Source: Halobacillus fulvus
GTDB lineage: Bacteria > Bacillota > Bacilli > Bacillales > Halobacillaceae
Assembly: GCA_004078665.1 (NCBI GenBank)
Contig: SCFO01000001.1
Location: 88,377 to 152,376, forward strand
DNA: 64,000 nt
Direction: 5' to 3'
The notes beneath the pieces were generated by a model. It did no database searches, had not been told where the DNA came from, and saw nothing but the letters and a program-made list of their open reading frames with translations. Of the stretch, positions 35,927 to 44,692 are shown piece by piece (the first letter of the stretch is position 1; each line of letters starts with the position of its first letter). A program made the position numbers and the translations under genes.

Positions 35927-37627
35927 ATGACTTCGTTTCAACGTCCTTGGCACAAGCATTATCCACCTGAGATTCCCGCAACGATGGAGTATGACCATCG
36001 ACCGTTGCATGAGTATTTGGAAGAAAGTGCAACACGTTACGGAGAAAAGAAAGCGCTTTATTTTATGGGGAAGGAGCTTACCTATAAGGAAGTTCATGAG
36101 CAGGCGAAAATGGTGGCCAGCTACCTTCAGGACCTTGGTCTTGAAAAAGGAGATCGAGTATCCATCATGCTCCCGAACTGTCCACAATCGGTCATTGCGT
36201 ACTATGCCATTTTGATGGCGGGAGGGATAGTCGTTCAGACGAATCCTCTTTATATGGAGCGCGAGCTTGAATACCAGTTAAAGGATTCCGGTGCGAAAAT
36301 GATCATCTGTTTGGATATTCTTTATCCTAAAGCAGCGAATGTTAAAGGGAATACGTCTCTTGAACACATTGTTGTAACAGGTGTCAAAGATTATTTGCCG
36401 TTTCCGAAGAACAAAATCTATCCTTTTATCCAGAAGCGTCAGTACCAGGTGCTTGTCAAGCCTGAGCAGTCGAAGGATACTCACCTATGGAAGCACATCC
36501 TTGATAAGAGTGATGGAAACTACACACCTGTTGAAGTAGATCCGGAAGAGGATCTCGCTCTGTTGCAATACACTGGAGGAACAACCGGTTTTCCAAAAGG
36601 GGTTATGCTGACTCATTTCAATCTCGTTGTGAACACGCTGATGTCCAAACGCTGGCTGTATAAGTGTGAAGAAGGAAAAGAAGTCGTATTGGCTATTCTG
36701 CCATTCTTCCATGTCTATGGCATGACCTCTGTCATGAACTTGTCCGTGATGATGGGCAACAAAATGATTTTGATGCCTAAGTTTGAACCGGAAGATGTTC
36801 TGAAAGTCATTGAAAAACAGCGACCTACTTTATTCCCAGGAGCACCGACGATCTATATCGCCTTATTGAATCACCCTGATTTGAAGAAATATGATCTGTC
36901 TTCTATCGAAGCTTGCATTAGTGGTTCAGCTCCTCTGCCTGTAGAAGTCCAGGAAAGGTTTGAAGAAGTGACGGGAGGAAAACTCGTCGAAGGCTACGGT
37001 TTGACTGAGACTTCCCCTGTTACGCACTCGAACTTAGTGTGGGGACATCGTCAAAGCGGCAGTATCGGCATTCCATGGCCGGACACAGATGCGAAGATTT
37101 TCAGAATGGAGTCAGATGAAGAGGCCCCATTCGGTGAGATCGGTGAAATCGTCGTAAAAGGTCCCCAGGTGATGAGAGGTTATTGGAACAGGCCGGAAGA
37201 AACAGCTCAGGTCCTTAGTGAAGATGGTTGGTTCCGCACAGGAGATATGGGCTACATGAACGAAGACGGGTACTTTTTCGTCGTAGACCGTAAAAAAGAT
37301 ATGATCATTGCTGGTGGATATAACATCTATCCAAGAGAAGTCGAAGAAGTATTATACGAACATTCAGAAGTTCAAGAGGCCGTGATTGTCGGAATCCCTG
37401 ACCCTTATCGAGGGGAAACCGTCAAAGCCTTCATCGTGAAGAAACAAGGGAGCGATATTACGGAGGACGAACTGAACGAATATTGCCGTAAAAACATGGC
37501 CGCCTATAAAGTGCCGCGTATTTATGAGTTCCGCGATGAACTTCCAAAAACAGCCGTCGGTAAGATTTTGAGAAGAAAGCTTGTCGAGGAAGAAAAGCAA
37601 AAGCTCGAAGAATCGGAGAGCGTGTAA
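35927..37627 (+). CDS. lcfA: Long-chain fatty acid-CoA ligase
   Basis: Activates fatty acids to acyl-CoA with ATP, the entry to beta-oxidation. About 566 residues of the ANL superfamily: P-loop-like LLQYTGGTTGFPKGVMLTH (about 215), the VEGYGLTETSP adenylate motif, the hinge WFRTGDMGYMNEDGYFFVVDRKKDMI and the C-terminal catalytic Lys in PKTAVGKILRRKL. I chose the second ATG (35927), 9 bases after AAGGGGG; the ATG at 35921 is only 3 bases away from it. B. subtilis LcfA is the clear match. Confidence 0.93.
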   Translation: MTSFQRPWHKHYPPEIPATMEYDHRPLHEYLEESATRYGEKKALYFMGKELTYKEVHEQAKMVASYLQDLGLEKGDRVSIMLPNCPQSVIAYYAILMAGGIVVQTNPLYMERELEYQLKDSGAKMIICLDILYPKAANVKGNTSLEHIVVTGVKDYLPFPKNKIYPFIQKRQYQVLVKPEQSKDTHLWKHILDKSDGNYTPVEVDPEEDLALLQYTGGTTGFPKGVMLTHFNLVVNTLMSKRWLYKCEEGKEVVLAILPFFHVYGMTSVMNLSVMMGNKMILMPKFEPEDVLKVIEKQRPTLFPGAPTIYIALLNHPDLKKYDLSSIEACISGSAPLPVEVQERFEEVTGGKLVEGYGLTETSPVTHSNLVWGHRQSGSIGIPWPDTDAKIFRMESDEEAPFGEIGEIVVKGPQVMRGYWNRPEETAQVLSEDGWFRTGDMGYMNEDGYFFVVDRKKDMIIAGGYNIYPREVEEVLYEHSEVQEAVIVGIPDPYRGETVKAFIVKKQGSDITEDELNEYCRKNMAAYKVPRIYEFRDELPKTAVGKILRRKLVEEEKQKLEESESV

Positions 37628-37645
37628 TAAATCCCTGAAACGATG

Positions 37646-37698
37646 TTGACAGATGACCCTATGGGATGTAATATGATAGATGAATGACCATTCATTCA
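37646..37698 (+). promoter_or_regulatory. fadR-fadB-etfBA promoter with FadR operator
   Basis: TTGACA (37646-37651), a 17-base spacer and TAATAT (37669-37674), then the palindrome TGAATGACCATTCATTCA at 37681-37698, which matches the B. subtilis FadR box TGAATGAMTANTCATTCA closely. The operator covers the transcription start, so FadR should block initiation until long-chain acyl-CoA is bound. Confidence 0.85.
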
Positions 37699-37723
37699 TT
37701 TTTCGTTAAGGTAGGAGATTCTG

Positions 37724-38314
37724 TTGAAAAAAAATAAACCTAAATATAAACAAATTATCGACGCAGCCGTACAAGTCATTGCCGAAAACGGGTACCACGC
37801 GTCCCAAGTATCGAAAATTGCTAAAAAAGCAGGAGTGGCAGACGGCACTATTTATCTTTATTTCAAAAACAAAGAGGATATTCTTGTTTCATTGTTTCAG
37901 GAAAAGATGGGCCAGTTCATAGATAAGATTGAGCACGAAACCACTTCCAGGCAGACAGCTGAAGAAAAGCTGCTCACACTGATTGAGACGCATTTCGAAC
38001 AGCTGGCAGCCGACCATCATCTGGCTATTGTCACACAGCTTGAATTACGTCAGTCCAATAAAGATTTGAGACAGAAGATCAACCATGTGTTAAAGGGGTA
38101 TCTTGATATTATCGATCAAATCGTGGATGAAGGTGTGGAAGAAAAGCTGTTCCGTGAAAACCTAGATCGCCGTCTTGTCCGTCAAATGATTTTCGGTACG
38201 ATGGATGAGACGGTGACCAATTGGGTGATGAAAGATCAGCGTTATAACATAGTAGATCAAGCGAAAGAAGTCCATAGCTTAATCGTTCATGGACTGGCCG
38301 GACCTCATCAGTAA
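37724..38314 (+). CDS. fadR: TetR-family regulator FadR
   Basis: Repressor of fatty-acid degradation genes, released by long-chain acyl-CoA. 196 residues: the N-terminal TetR helix-turn-helix (IIDAAVQVIAENGYHASQVSKIAKKAG, then GTIYLYFKNKEDIL) and a helical ligand-binding C-terminal domain. TTG start with AGGAG upstream. It is autoregulated, judging by the FadR palindrome directly before it. Confidence 0.92.
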   Translation: MKKNKPKYKQIIDAAVQVIAENGYHASQVSKIAKKAGVADGTIYLYFKNKEDILVSLFQEKMGQFIDKIEHETTSRQTAEEKLLTLIETHFEQLAADHHLAIVTQLELRQSNKDLRQKINHVLKGYLDIIDQIVDEGVEEKLFRENLDRRLVRQMIFGTMDETVTNWVMKDQRYNIVDQAKEVHSLIVHGLAGPHQ

Positions 38315-38329
38315 AAGGAGAGATCAAGG

Positions 38330-39103
38330 TTGTCAACATTAACAGTAGAAGTTCAGAATCACGTAGCAGAAATTACGATTGAAAGTCCTCCGGCAAACGC
38401 CTTATCAAGCGCCATCCTGCAGGATCTTTCAGAACAGCTTGATCAGATCGAACAGGATTCTTCCATTAAGGCGATCCTTCTGCGAGGAGAAGGGAAGTTT
38501 TTCTCCGCTGGTGCAGATATCAAGGAGTTCACTTCCTTGCAAGGTGCTTCGGATTATAAGTCCTTAGCAGGAAAAGGACAGCAGCTTTTCAATCGAATTG
38601 AAACTTTTCATATCCCTGTGATCGCAGCGATTCATGGAGCTGCGCTTGGTGGAGGGCTTGAACTTGCGATGTCCTGCCACATTCGTTACGTCACACACGA
38701 AGCGAAGTTAGGGCTTCCTGAGCTGAACTTAGGAATTATTCCAGGATTCGCCGGTACGCAAAGACTCCCAAGATATATAGGGGCAGCAAGAGCTTATGAA
38801 ATGATGCTGACCGGTGTTCCGATCACAGGTAAGGAAGCCGTGGAATGGGGGCTTGCGAACAGGAGCTTCTCGGAAGACGAGCTTTTAGGAGCAGCAGAGA
38901 AGCTTGCCCAAACCATTGCATCCAAGAGCGGTCCTACCATTCACCATGTAATGGAGCTTGTTCCATATACCTATACTTCTCAATTCCAAGAAGGGGTACA
39001 GAAAGAAGCAGAGGCGTTTGGTCAAGTGTTTGGAAACGCAGATGCTAAGGAAGGCATTCAGGCTTTTATCGAAAAAAGAAAACCACAATTCAGTGATCAA
39101 TAG
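38330..39103 (+). CDS. fadB: Enoyl-CoA hydratase
   Basis: Crotonase-fold enzyme of beta-oxidation (trans-2-enoyl-CoA to 3-hydroxyacyl-CoA). 257 residues with the oxyanion-hole segments FSAGADIKEF (about 64) and IHGAALGGGLELAMSCHIR (about 100) and the catalytic Glu region LPELNLGIIPGFAGTQRLPR (about 128). TTG start with AAAAGGAGAG. Part of fadR-fadB-etfB-etfA. Confidence 0.92.
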   Translation: MSTLTVEVQNHVAEITIESPPANALSSAILQDLSEQLDQIEQDSSIKAILLRGEGKFFSAGADIKEFTSLQGASDYKSLAGKGQQLFNRIETFHIPVIAAIHGAALGGGLELAMSCHIRYVTHEAKLGLPELNLGIIPGFAGTQRLPRYIGAARAYEMMLTGVPITGKEAVEWGLANRSFSEDELLGAAEKLAQTIASKSGPTIHHVMELVPYTYTSQFQEGVQKEAEAFGQVFGNADAKEGIQAFIEKRKPQFSDQ

Positions 39104-39121
39104 TATAGGAGGTTATCGATT

Positions 39122-39895
39122 ATGAACATTTATGTATTATTGAAGAGAACATTCGATACAGAAGAAAAGATTGCCGTAAATAGCGGAAGAATTGAAGACG
39201 ACGGGGCAGAATACATCATCAACCCTTATGATGAATATGCAGTCGAAGAAGCCATCAACCTTCGTGATGAGCATGGTGGGGAAGTGACGGTCGTCACTGT
39301 CGGTGAAGAAGAGTCCGAGAAGCAGTTGCGTACAGCTTTAGCCATGGGGGCTGATAAGGCGGTACTGATCAATACAGAAGATGATTTGGAAGAAGGCGAT
39401 CAGTTTACGACTGTAAAAATTCTTGAGGCATTCTTTGAAGATCGTGAAGTCGACATCATATTGGCTGGTAATGTAGCCATTGATGAAGCGAGCGGACAGG
39501 TTGGTCCACGTCTGGCTGAAAGGTTGAACATGCCTTACGTCACGACCATCACAAGTATTGACGTAGACGGAGATACTGTGAATATTGAAAGAGATGTTGA
39601 AGGAGACGTAGAAAAAGTTGAGACGACGCTTCCGTTACTTGTCACTTGTCAACAGGGCTTGAACGAACCACGCTATCCATCACTTCCGGGTATCATGAAG
39701 GCGAAGAAAAAGCCATTAGATGAACTGGAAATCGATGATCTTGATCTCGATGAGGACGATGTAGAGCCGAAAACAAGAACTATGGAAATTTTCCTGCCAC
39801 CAGAAAAGCAGGCCGGTAAAGTGCTTGAGGGAGAAATAGACGACCAAGTCAAAGAACTGGTGTCCTTGCTTAAAACGGAATCGAAAGTACTGTAA
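39122..39895 (+). CDS. etfB: Electron transfer flavoprotein beta subunit
   Basis: AMP-binding subunit of ETF, which takes electrons from acyl-CoA dehydrogenases. 257 residues with the Rossmann-like fold, the conserved NPYDEYAVEEAI and the late VTCQQGLNEPRYPSLPGIMKAKKKP recognition-loop signature. AGGAGG upstream. Paired with etfA. Confidence 0.95.
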   Translation: MNIYVLLKRTFDTEEKIAVNSGRIEDDGAEYIINPYDEYAVEEAINLRDEHGGEVTVVTVGEEESEKQLRTALAMGADKAVLINTEDDLEEGDQFTTVKILEAFFEDREVDIILAGNVAIDEASGQVGPRLAERLNMPYVTTITSIDVDGDTVNIERDVEGDVEKVETTLPLLVTCQQGLNEPRYPSLPGIMKAKKKPLDELEIDDLDLDEDDVEPKTRTMEIFLPPEKQAGKVLEGEIDDQVKELVSLLKTESKVL

Positions 39896-39921
39896 TTTAA
39901 AGAGGGGAAAGGAGAATCGGT

Positions 39922-40902
39922 ATGAGTAAAAAAGTATTAGTAATCGGAGAAGCTAGAGAAGGATCCTTAAGAAACGTATCATTTGAAGCAATTGCCGCAG
40001 CAAATATAGTAAGTGATGGCGGAGAAGTGATCGGGGTCCTATGTGGATCTGGTGACTTGAATGAAATGGGCAAAGAAATGGTTTATTATGGCGCTGAGCG
40101 TGTCATTACAATTTCAAACGAAGAATTGAAAACGTATACATCTGATGGATATGGTCAGGCCCTCGCCGAAGTTATTGAGGATGAGTCACCTGATGGTATC
40201 ATCATGGGGCACACAGCCATCGGTAAAGATTTGACGCCTAAGCTTGCGAGTAGGCTTGAATCTGGACTGATTTCTGATGCGACGGAAGTCGTTAACGATG
40301 GAGGATCGATCGTCTTCACTAGACCGATTTATTCCGGTAAGGCGTTTGAAAAGAAAGAAATTACGGACGGCCTTGTATTTGCAACGATTCGTCCGAACAA
40401 TATTCCTCCTCTTACGCGTGATGAGTCACTTACGGGAGAGGTCACTGAAAAAACTGTAGAAATCACGAATATCCGCACGATTATTAAAGATATCATAAGA
40501 AAATCAACAGACGGTGTCGACCTTTCGGAAGCCAAAGTTATTGTGGCAGGTGGACGCGGAGTGAAAAGCGCTGAAGGGTTTGAGCCTTTGACAGAGCTTG
40601 CGGATGTACTTGGCGGGACGGTCGGTGCTTCTAGAGGAGCCTGTGATGCGGGATATTGCGATTATTCCTTGCAGATCGGTCAAACTGGTAAAGTGGTGAC
40701 ACCTGATTTGTACATTGCTTGCGGAATCTCCGGAGCCATCCAGCACTTGGCTGGAATGTCCAACTCTAAAGTGATCGTTGCGATCAACAAAGATCCGGAA
40801 GCTAACATCTTCAACGTGGCGGATTATGGAATCGTCGGAGATTTGTTTGATGTGGTTCCGAAGCTGATTGAAGAAGTGAAAGAGATGAAAGTAAACGCGT
40901 AA
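39922..40902 (+). CDS. etfA: Electron transfer flavoprotein alpha subunit
   Basis: FAD-binding subunit of ETF. 326 residues: N-terminal domain I, then the FAD domain with AGGRGVKSAEGFEPL, GASRGACDAGYC, the QIGQTGKVV and ISGAIQHLAGM signatures, and the closing INKDPEANIFNVADYGIVGDLFDVVP. Ends the FadR operon before a very strong hairpin. Confidence 0.96.
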   Translation: MSKKVLVIGEAREGSLRNVSFEAIAAANIVSDGGEVIGVLCGSGDLNEMGKEMVYYGAERVITISNEELKTYTSDGYGQALAEVIEDESPDGIIMGHTAIGKDLTPKLASRLESGLISDATEVVNDGGSIVFTRPIYSGKAFEKKEITDGLVFATIRPNNIPPLTRDESLTGEVTEKTVEITNIRTIIKDIIRKSTDGVDLSEAKVIVAGGRGVKSAEGFEPLTELADVLGGTVGASRGACDAGYCDYSLQIGQTGKVVTPDLYIACGISGAIQHLAGMSNSKVIVAINKDPEANIFNVADYGIVGDLFDVVPKLIEEVKEMKVNA

Positions 40903-40909
40903 AAATGAA

Positions 40910-40949
40910 GAAGAAAGCTGAAGCCAATCATTTGGCTTCAGCTTTCTTC
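40910..40949 (+). terminator. Hairpin after etfA
   Basis: An 18-bp perfect stem, GAAGAAAGCTGAAGCCAA with its complement, around the 4-base loop TCAT. Only a short T stretch follows. Confidence 0.8.
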
Positions 40950-41041
40950 CATGTTTAAATAAGGTATAAACAAAATGTTAGTCACAAAAAATAGAAAATG
41001 ATATACTCTAAACAGACTTTAGGTCGAGGAGGAATTTTAAA

Positions 41042-41356
41042 ATGGCAATTGTAAAAGCTACTGATCAAAACTTTACAGAAGAAACAAATGACGGTCTTGT
41101 CCTGGCTGACTTCTGGGCACCATGGTGCGGACCTTGTAAAATGATCGCTCCAGTTCTTGAAGAACTTGATGAAGAAATGAACGATCAAGTTAAAATCGTG
41201 AAACTGGACGTAGACGAGAACCAAGAAACAGCTGGTAAATTTGGAGTCATGAGTATTCCGACACTGCTTCTATTCAAAGATGGTAAAGTGGTCGATCAAG
41301 TCATCGGCTTCCAGCCAAAAGATGCACTTGCAGAACTTATTCAAAAACATGCGTAA
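41042..41356 (+). CDS. trxA: Thioredoxin
   Basis: Cytosolic disulfide reductase, 104 residues, with the active site WCGPCK at about 29-34, the cis-Pro in SIPTLLLF and the [10 protein letters not shown] context. GAGGAGGAA precedes the ATG. A -10-like TATACT (about 41000) suggests its own promoter, with a poor -35. Flanked by terminators. Confidence 0.97.
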   Translation: MAIVKATDQNFTEETNDGLVLADFWAPWCGPCKMIAPVLEELDEEMNDQVKIVKLDVDENQETAGKFGVMSIPTLLLFKDGKVVDQVIGFQPKDALAELIQKHA

Positions 41357-41370
41357 ACATCGTATAAAGG

Positions 41371-41405
41371 AAAAGCCGCGTTGCTAGGCAGCGCGGCTTT
41401 TTTTT
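41371..41405 (+). terminator. Terminator after trxA
   Basis: AAAGCCGCG pairs with CGCGGCTTT, followed by TTTTTT. Confidence 0.92.
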
Positions 41406-41490
41406 GTGATGAAAATGCCTTCTGCTGTAATGAGCTGTTTGATTATGGTATTTTCAATATATATTCTCTTATGTGATGGAGTGAGCCACA

Positions 41491-43281
41491 ATGAACCAAA
41501 ATATAAAAGAGAAATTAGCGGTATTGCCTGATCAGCCAGGCTGTTATCTAATGAAAGATAAACACGGCACGATCATCTATGTAGGGAAATCGAAAGTCTT
41601 GAAAAATCGTGTTCGTTCTTACTTTACAGGGGCTCATGATGGAAAGACGCAACGTTTGGTAAGAGAAATCATTGATTTTGAATATATTGTCACAACATCA
41701 GAAATCGAAGCACTTATTCTAGAAATGAACTTGATCAAGAAATATGATCCTAAATATAATGTCCTCCTGAAAGACGATAAAACGTATCCATACTTAAAGG
41801 TGACGGCGGAACGTCACCCTCGTCTGATCGTCACACGAAAAGTGAAAAAGGATAAGGGGAAATATTTCGGACCTTATCCGAACGTGATCGCGGCAAGAGA
41901 AACAAAAAAACTGCTGGACCGGTTGTATCCGTTGAGAAAATGTAATACCATGCCTGACCGCGTTTGCCTTTATTACCATATGCATCAGTGCCTTGGACCC
42001 TGTGTGTATCCTGTTTCTAAAGAACAAAACCAGGAGATCGTACAAAATATCACTTCCTTCTTAAATGGTGGACACTCTGAAATTAAGAAGGACTTGAAGA
42101 AAAAAATGTATGAAGCATCCGAAGAGCTTGATTTTGAGCGGGCGAAAGAGCTGCGAGATCAAATTGAGCATATTGAATCCGTCATGGAGCAGCAAAAGAT
42201 GACGATGAACGATCAAGTGGACCGAGATATTTTCGGCTATTCTTATGATAAAGGCTGGATGTGCGTCCAAATCTTCTTTGTGAGGAGAGGGAAGCTGATT
42301 GAGCGTGATGTCGCGCTGTTTCCTTTCTTCGATGACCCTGAGGATACTTTCTTAAGTTATATCGGACGTTTCTACCTTCATCAGAACCATCCCTACCCTA
42401 AACAAGTGCTTGTCCCCGTGGCGACCAATGTGGAAGTCTTAGAAGGTGTACTAGATACGAAAGTCCATATTCCGATGCGAGGTCGTAAGAAAGAGCTTGT
42501 GGAACTGGCTATGAAAAATGCCGAGATTGCTCTTGAAGAAAAGTTTGCCCTAATCGAACGGGATGAAGAACGGACGATCAAAGCAGTCGAAACCTTAGGT
42601 GAAAAACTGAACATCGAAACCCCTCACAGAATTGAAGCGTTTGATAATTCGAATATTCAAGGTGCCGATCCAGTATCGGCGATGGTTGTATTCATCGATG
42701 GAAAACCTAACAAGAAAGAATATCGTAAATATAAAGTCCGGGATGTAGTAGGGCCGGATGATTATGAAACGATGAGGGAAGTCGTCAGAAGAAGGTATAC
42801 GCGTGTCCTGAGAGAGGGACTACCGCTTCCGGACCTCATTGTCGTAGACGGTGGGAAAGGACAGATGACAGCGGCTCTCGACGTGTTAGAAAACGAACTG
42901 GGCTTAGATATACCACTATGTGGATTGGCGAAGGATGATAAACACAAAACGAGTGAGCTTCTTTATGGGGACCCACCAGTTCCGATGGGACTCGACCGCA
43001 AATCTCAGGAATTTTATCTTGTTCAGCGAATTCAAGACGAAGTCCACCGTTTCGCCATTTCCTTCCATAGGCAGCTGCGAGGAAAAGGGGCGATCCAGTC
43101 CGAACTAGACAAAATACCGGGTGTAGGAGAGAAACGGAGGAAACTTCTGCTTCGTCATTTTAAGTCTGTTACAGAAATAAAAAAAGCAGAATTGACGGAA
43201 ATGACAAAGCTAGGGATTCCAGAGCCTGTCGCTCAAACGATCCTGATTCACTTAAATGAAGAAGAAGAGCCGGCGGAGTAA
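41491..43281 (+). CDS. uvrC: Excinuclease ABC subunit C
   Basis: Endonuclease of nucleotide-excision repair that makes both cuts beside a lesion. 596 residues: GIY-YIG nuclease ([20 protein letters not shown], about 15-35), UvrB-interacting UVR motif (about 200-235), the RNase H-like C-terminal nuclease ([26 protein letters not shown]) and a helix-hairpin-helix at the end ([17 protein letters not shown]). Own transcript, closed by a terminator. Confidence 0.96.
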   Translation: MNQNIKEKLAVLPDQPGCYLMKDKHGTIIYVGKSKVLKNRVRSYFTGAHDGKTQRLVREIIDFEYIVTTSEIEALILEMNLIKKYDPKYNVLLKDDKTYPYLKVTAERHPRLIVTRKVKKDKGKYFGPYPNVIAARETKKLLDRLYPLRKCNTMPDRVCLYYHMHQCLGPCVYPVSKEQNQEIVQNITSFLNGGHSEIKKDLKKKMYEASEELDFERAKELRDQIEHIESVMEQQKMTMNDQVDRDIFGYSYDKGWMCVQIFFVRRGKLIERDVALFPFFDDPEDTFLSYIGRFYLHQNHPYPKQVLVPVATNVEVLEGVLDTKVHIPMRGRKKELVELAMKNAEIALEEKFALIERDEERTIKAVETLGEKLNIETPHRIEAFDNSNIQGADPVSAMVVFIDGKPNKKEYRKYKVRDVVGPDDYETMREVVRRRYTRVLREGLPLPDLIVVDGGKGQMTAALDVLENELGLDIPLCGLAKDDKHKTSELLYGDPPVPMGLDRKSQEFYLVQRIQDEVHRFAISFHRQLRGKGAIQSELDKIPGVGEKRRKLLLRHFKSVTEIKKAELTEMTKLGIPEPVAQTILIHLNEEEEPAE

Positions 43282-43295
43282 ATGCCGGCTCTTCT
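43263..43295. terminator. Terminator between uvrC and yslB
   Basis: AGAAGAGCCGGC pairs with GCCGGCTCTTCT over a 9-base loop; the left arm lies inside the end of uvrC. Confidence 0.75.
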
Positions 43296-43297
43296 AT

Positions 43298-43741
43298 TTA
43301 TCCTTTTATAGCCATCAATTCAACGAAGTGTCCTTTTTTGTTCACTTCTTCAAAGCATTCGTATGTATGGCCTGTCAGATTTTGAGTGATCTCAGCCAAA
43401 AAGCCGGATTCAAGTCGAAAGTCTACCGGAAACATTTCCTGGTTCAGACGTTTTTCGATAATGTGCCCCGTAAGGTGAAAAATCATTTTTTTCCTTTTTT
43501 CCTGAACGAGATTCAAATCTCCCCATCCCATGTATTGAAAGAACTCATATAAGTCGTCAAAGTCCTGGATCTCTGTCTGTCGCGCAATATTTTTCCCCAT
43601 GTAATAAAGCATATAGGGAGCGTCCTTTCCAAGGAAATCAGGTAAGGTGTAGTATCGCATTAGATCGAAGCCTGCCCCGGTCCCTACCAGCGATGAAATG
43701 TTGCTTGTCGTCAATTTCGTAGATTCTTTCAAAACGCTCAT
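43298..43741 (-). CDS. yslB: YslB family protein (DUF2507)
   Basis: 147 residues, soluble, YslB/DUF2507 family, placed between uvrC and sdhC as in B. subtilis. Conserved stretches include FLGKDAPYMLYYMGKNIAR and EFFQYMGWGDL. No catalytic motif is evident and the function is unknown. It runs against its neighbours, leaving about 280 bases to sdhC for both promoters. Confidence 0.88.
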   Translation of the reverse strand: MSVLKESTKLTTSNISSLVGTGAGFDLMRYYTLPDFLGKDAPYMLYYMGKNIARQTEIQDFDDLYEFFQYMGWGDLNLVQEKRKKMIFHLTGHIIEKRLNQEMFPVDFRLESGFLAEITQNLTGHTYECFEEVNKKGHFVELMAIKG

Positions 43742-43853
43742 TCCTTTCTCCCCATTATTATCGCTTGAAATACAAATTGGTGCAATATCAATTGTGGCAT
43801 TTTAGAGAAAGGAAATAAATGTGTAATTTTGAGCATTTTCCGAACAGCGTTTC

Positions 43854-43882
43854 TTGACGCTATTATCGGATAGAAGTACAAT
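43854..43882 (+). promoter_or_regulatory. sdhCAB promoter and leader
   Basis: TTGACG, a 17-base spacer and TACAAT. The leader to sdhC is about 130 bases. It holds an imperfect hairpin near 43920-43947 (AAAATAG / CTATTTT) and TTAAAGCGCTTAAC (about 43955), a weak cre-like core. Confidence 0.7.
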
Positions 43883-44020
43883 AAATATGTCACAAATTGT
43901 ACATTCTGCAGACAGATGGGAAAATAGGGGATTTCCCTTCTATTTTTGTCGGTTATTAAAGCGCTTAACTGTCTGAAAAATGTATGAATTTAAACAGCTA
44001 TCATCTTGAGGGGGGTAAAT

Positions 44021-44641
44021 ATGGCGGGAACACGCGGTTATGTTAATCGAAGACTACACTCATTATTGGGGGTCATTCCCATCGGGATCTTTTTGATCCA
44101 GCACTTGACTGTGAACTATTTTGCAACACGTGGTCCAGAAGCATTTAACGCAGCAGCTCACTTTATGGAGAGTCTGCCGTATCGTTATGTTCTGGAGATT
44201 TTTATTATTTTCTTACCACTATTGTTCCACTCCATTTATGGGGTTTACATCGCATTCACAGCTAAGAGTAATCTTAAGAACTTCGGATACTTCAGAAACT
44301 GGATGTTCATGTTTCAGCGCATTACGGGAATCATTACGTTGATTTTCATCGCGTGGCACGTGTGGGAAACACGGATCGCGATTGGGTTTGGATGGGCAGA
44401 ATTGAACTATCAATTGATGGAAGGTATCCTTACTGAGCCATTCTTTTTCTGGTTCTACATAGTAGGGGTGGTCTCTACTACTTTCCACTTTTCTAATGGA
44501 CTATGGTCCTTCTTTGTCAGCTGGGGAATTACAGTATCCCCTCGTTCACAGAAAATCATGACGTATGCGAGCATCATCGTTTTTGTTGCGCTATCCTACG
44601 TTGGGGTACGTACATTAATTCAATTTGCATACGGCGTATAA
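44021..44641 (+). CDS. sdhC: Succinate dehydrogenase cytochrome b558 subunit
   Basis: Di-heme membrane anchor of succinate:menaquinone oxidoreductase, 206 residues and five membrane helices. The expected heme ligands fall at His28, His70, His113 and His156 when translation starts at 44021, which also has GAGGGGGG upstream. The in-frame start at 44006 would shift them all by five. First gene of sdhCAB. Confidence 0.94.
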   Translation: MAGTRGYVNRRLHSLLGVIPIGIFLIQHLTVNYFATRGPEAFNAAAHFMESLPYRYVLEIFIIFLPLLFHSIYGVYIAFTAKSNLKNFGYFRNWMFMFQRITGIITLIFIAWHVWETRIAIGFGWAELNYQLMEGILTEPFFFWFYIVGVVSTTFHFSNGLWSFFVSWGITVSPRSQKIMTYASIIVFVALSYVGVRTLIQFAYGV

Positions 44642-44692
44642 TGAATTCAATTATCGAACGTAGATATAGAAATAAGGGAGTGAGCTTCAATC

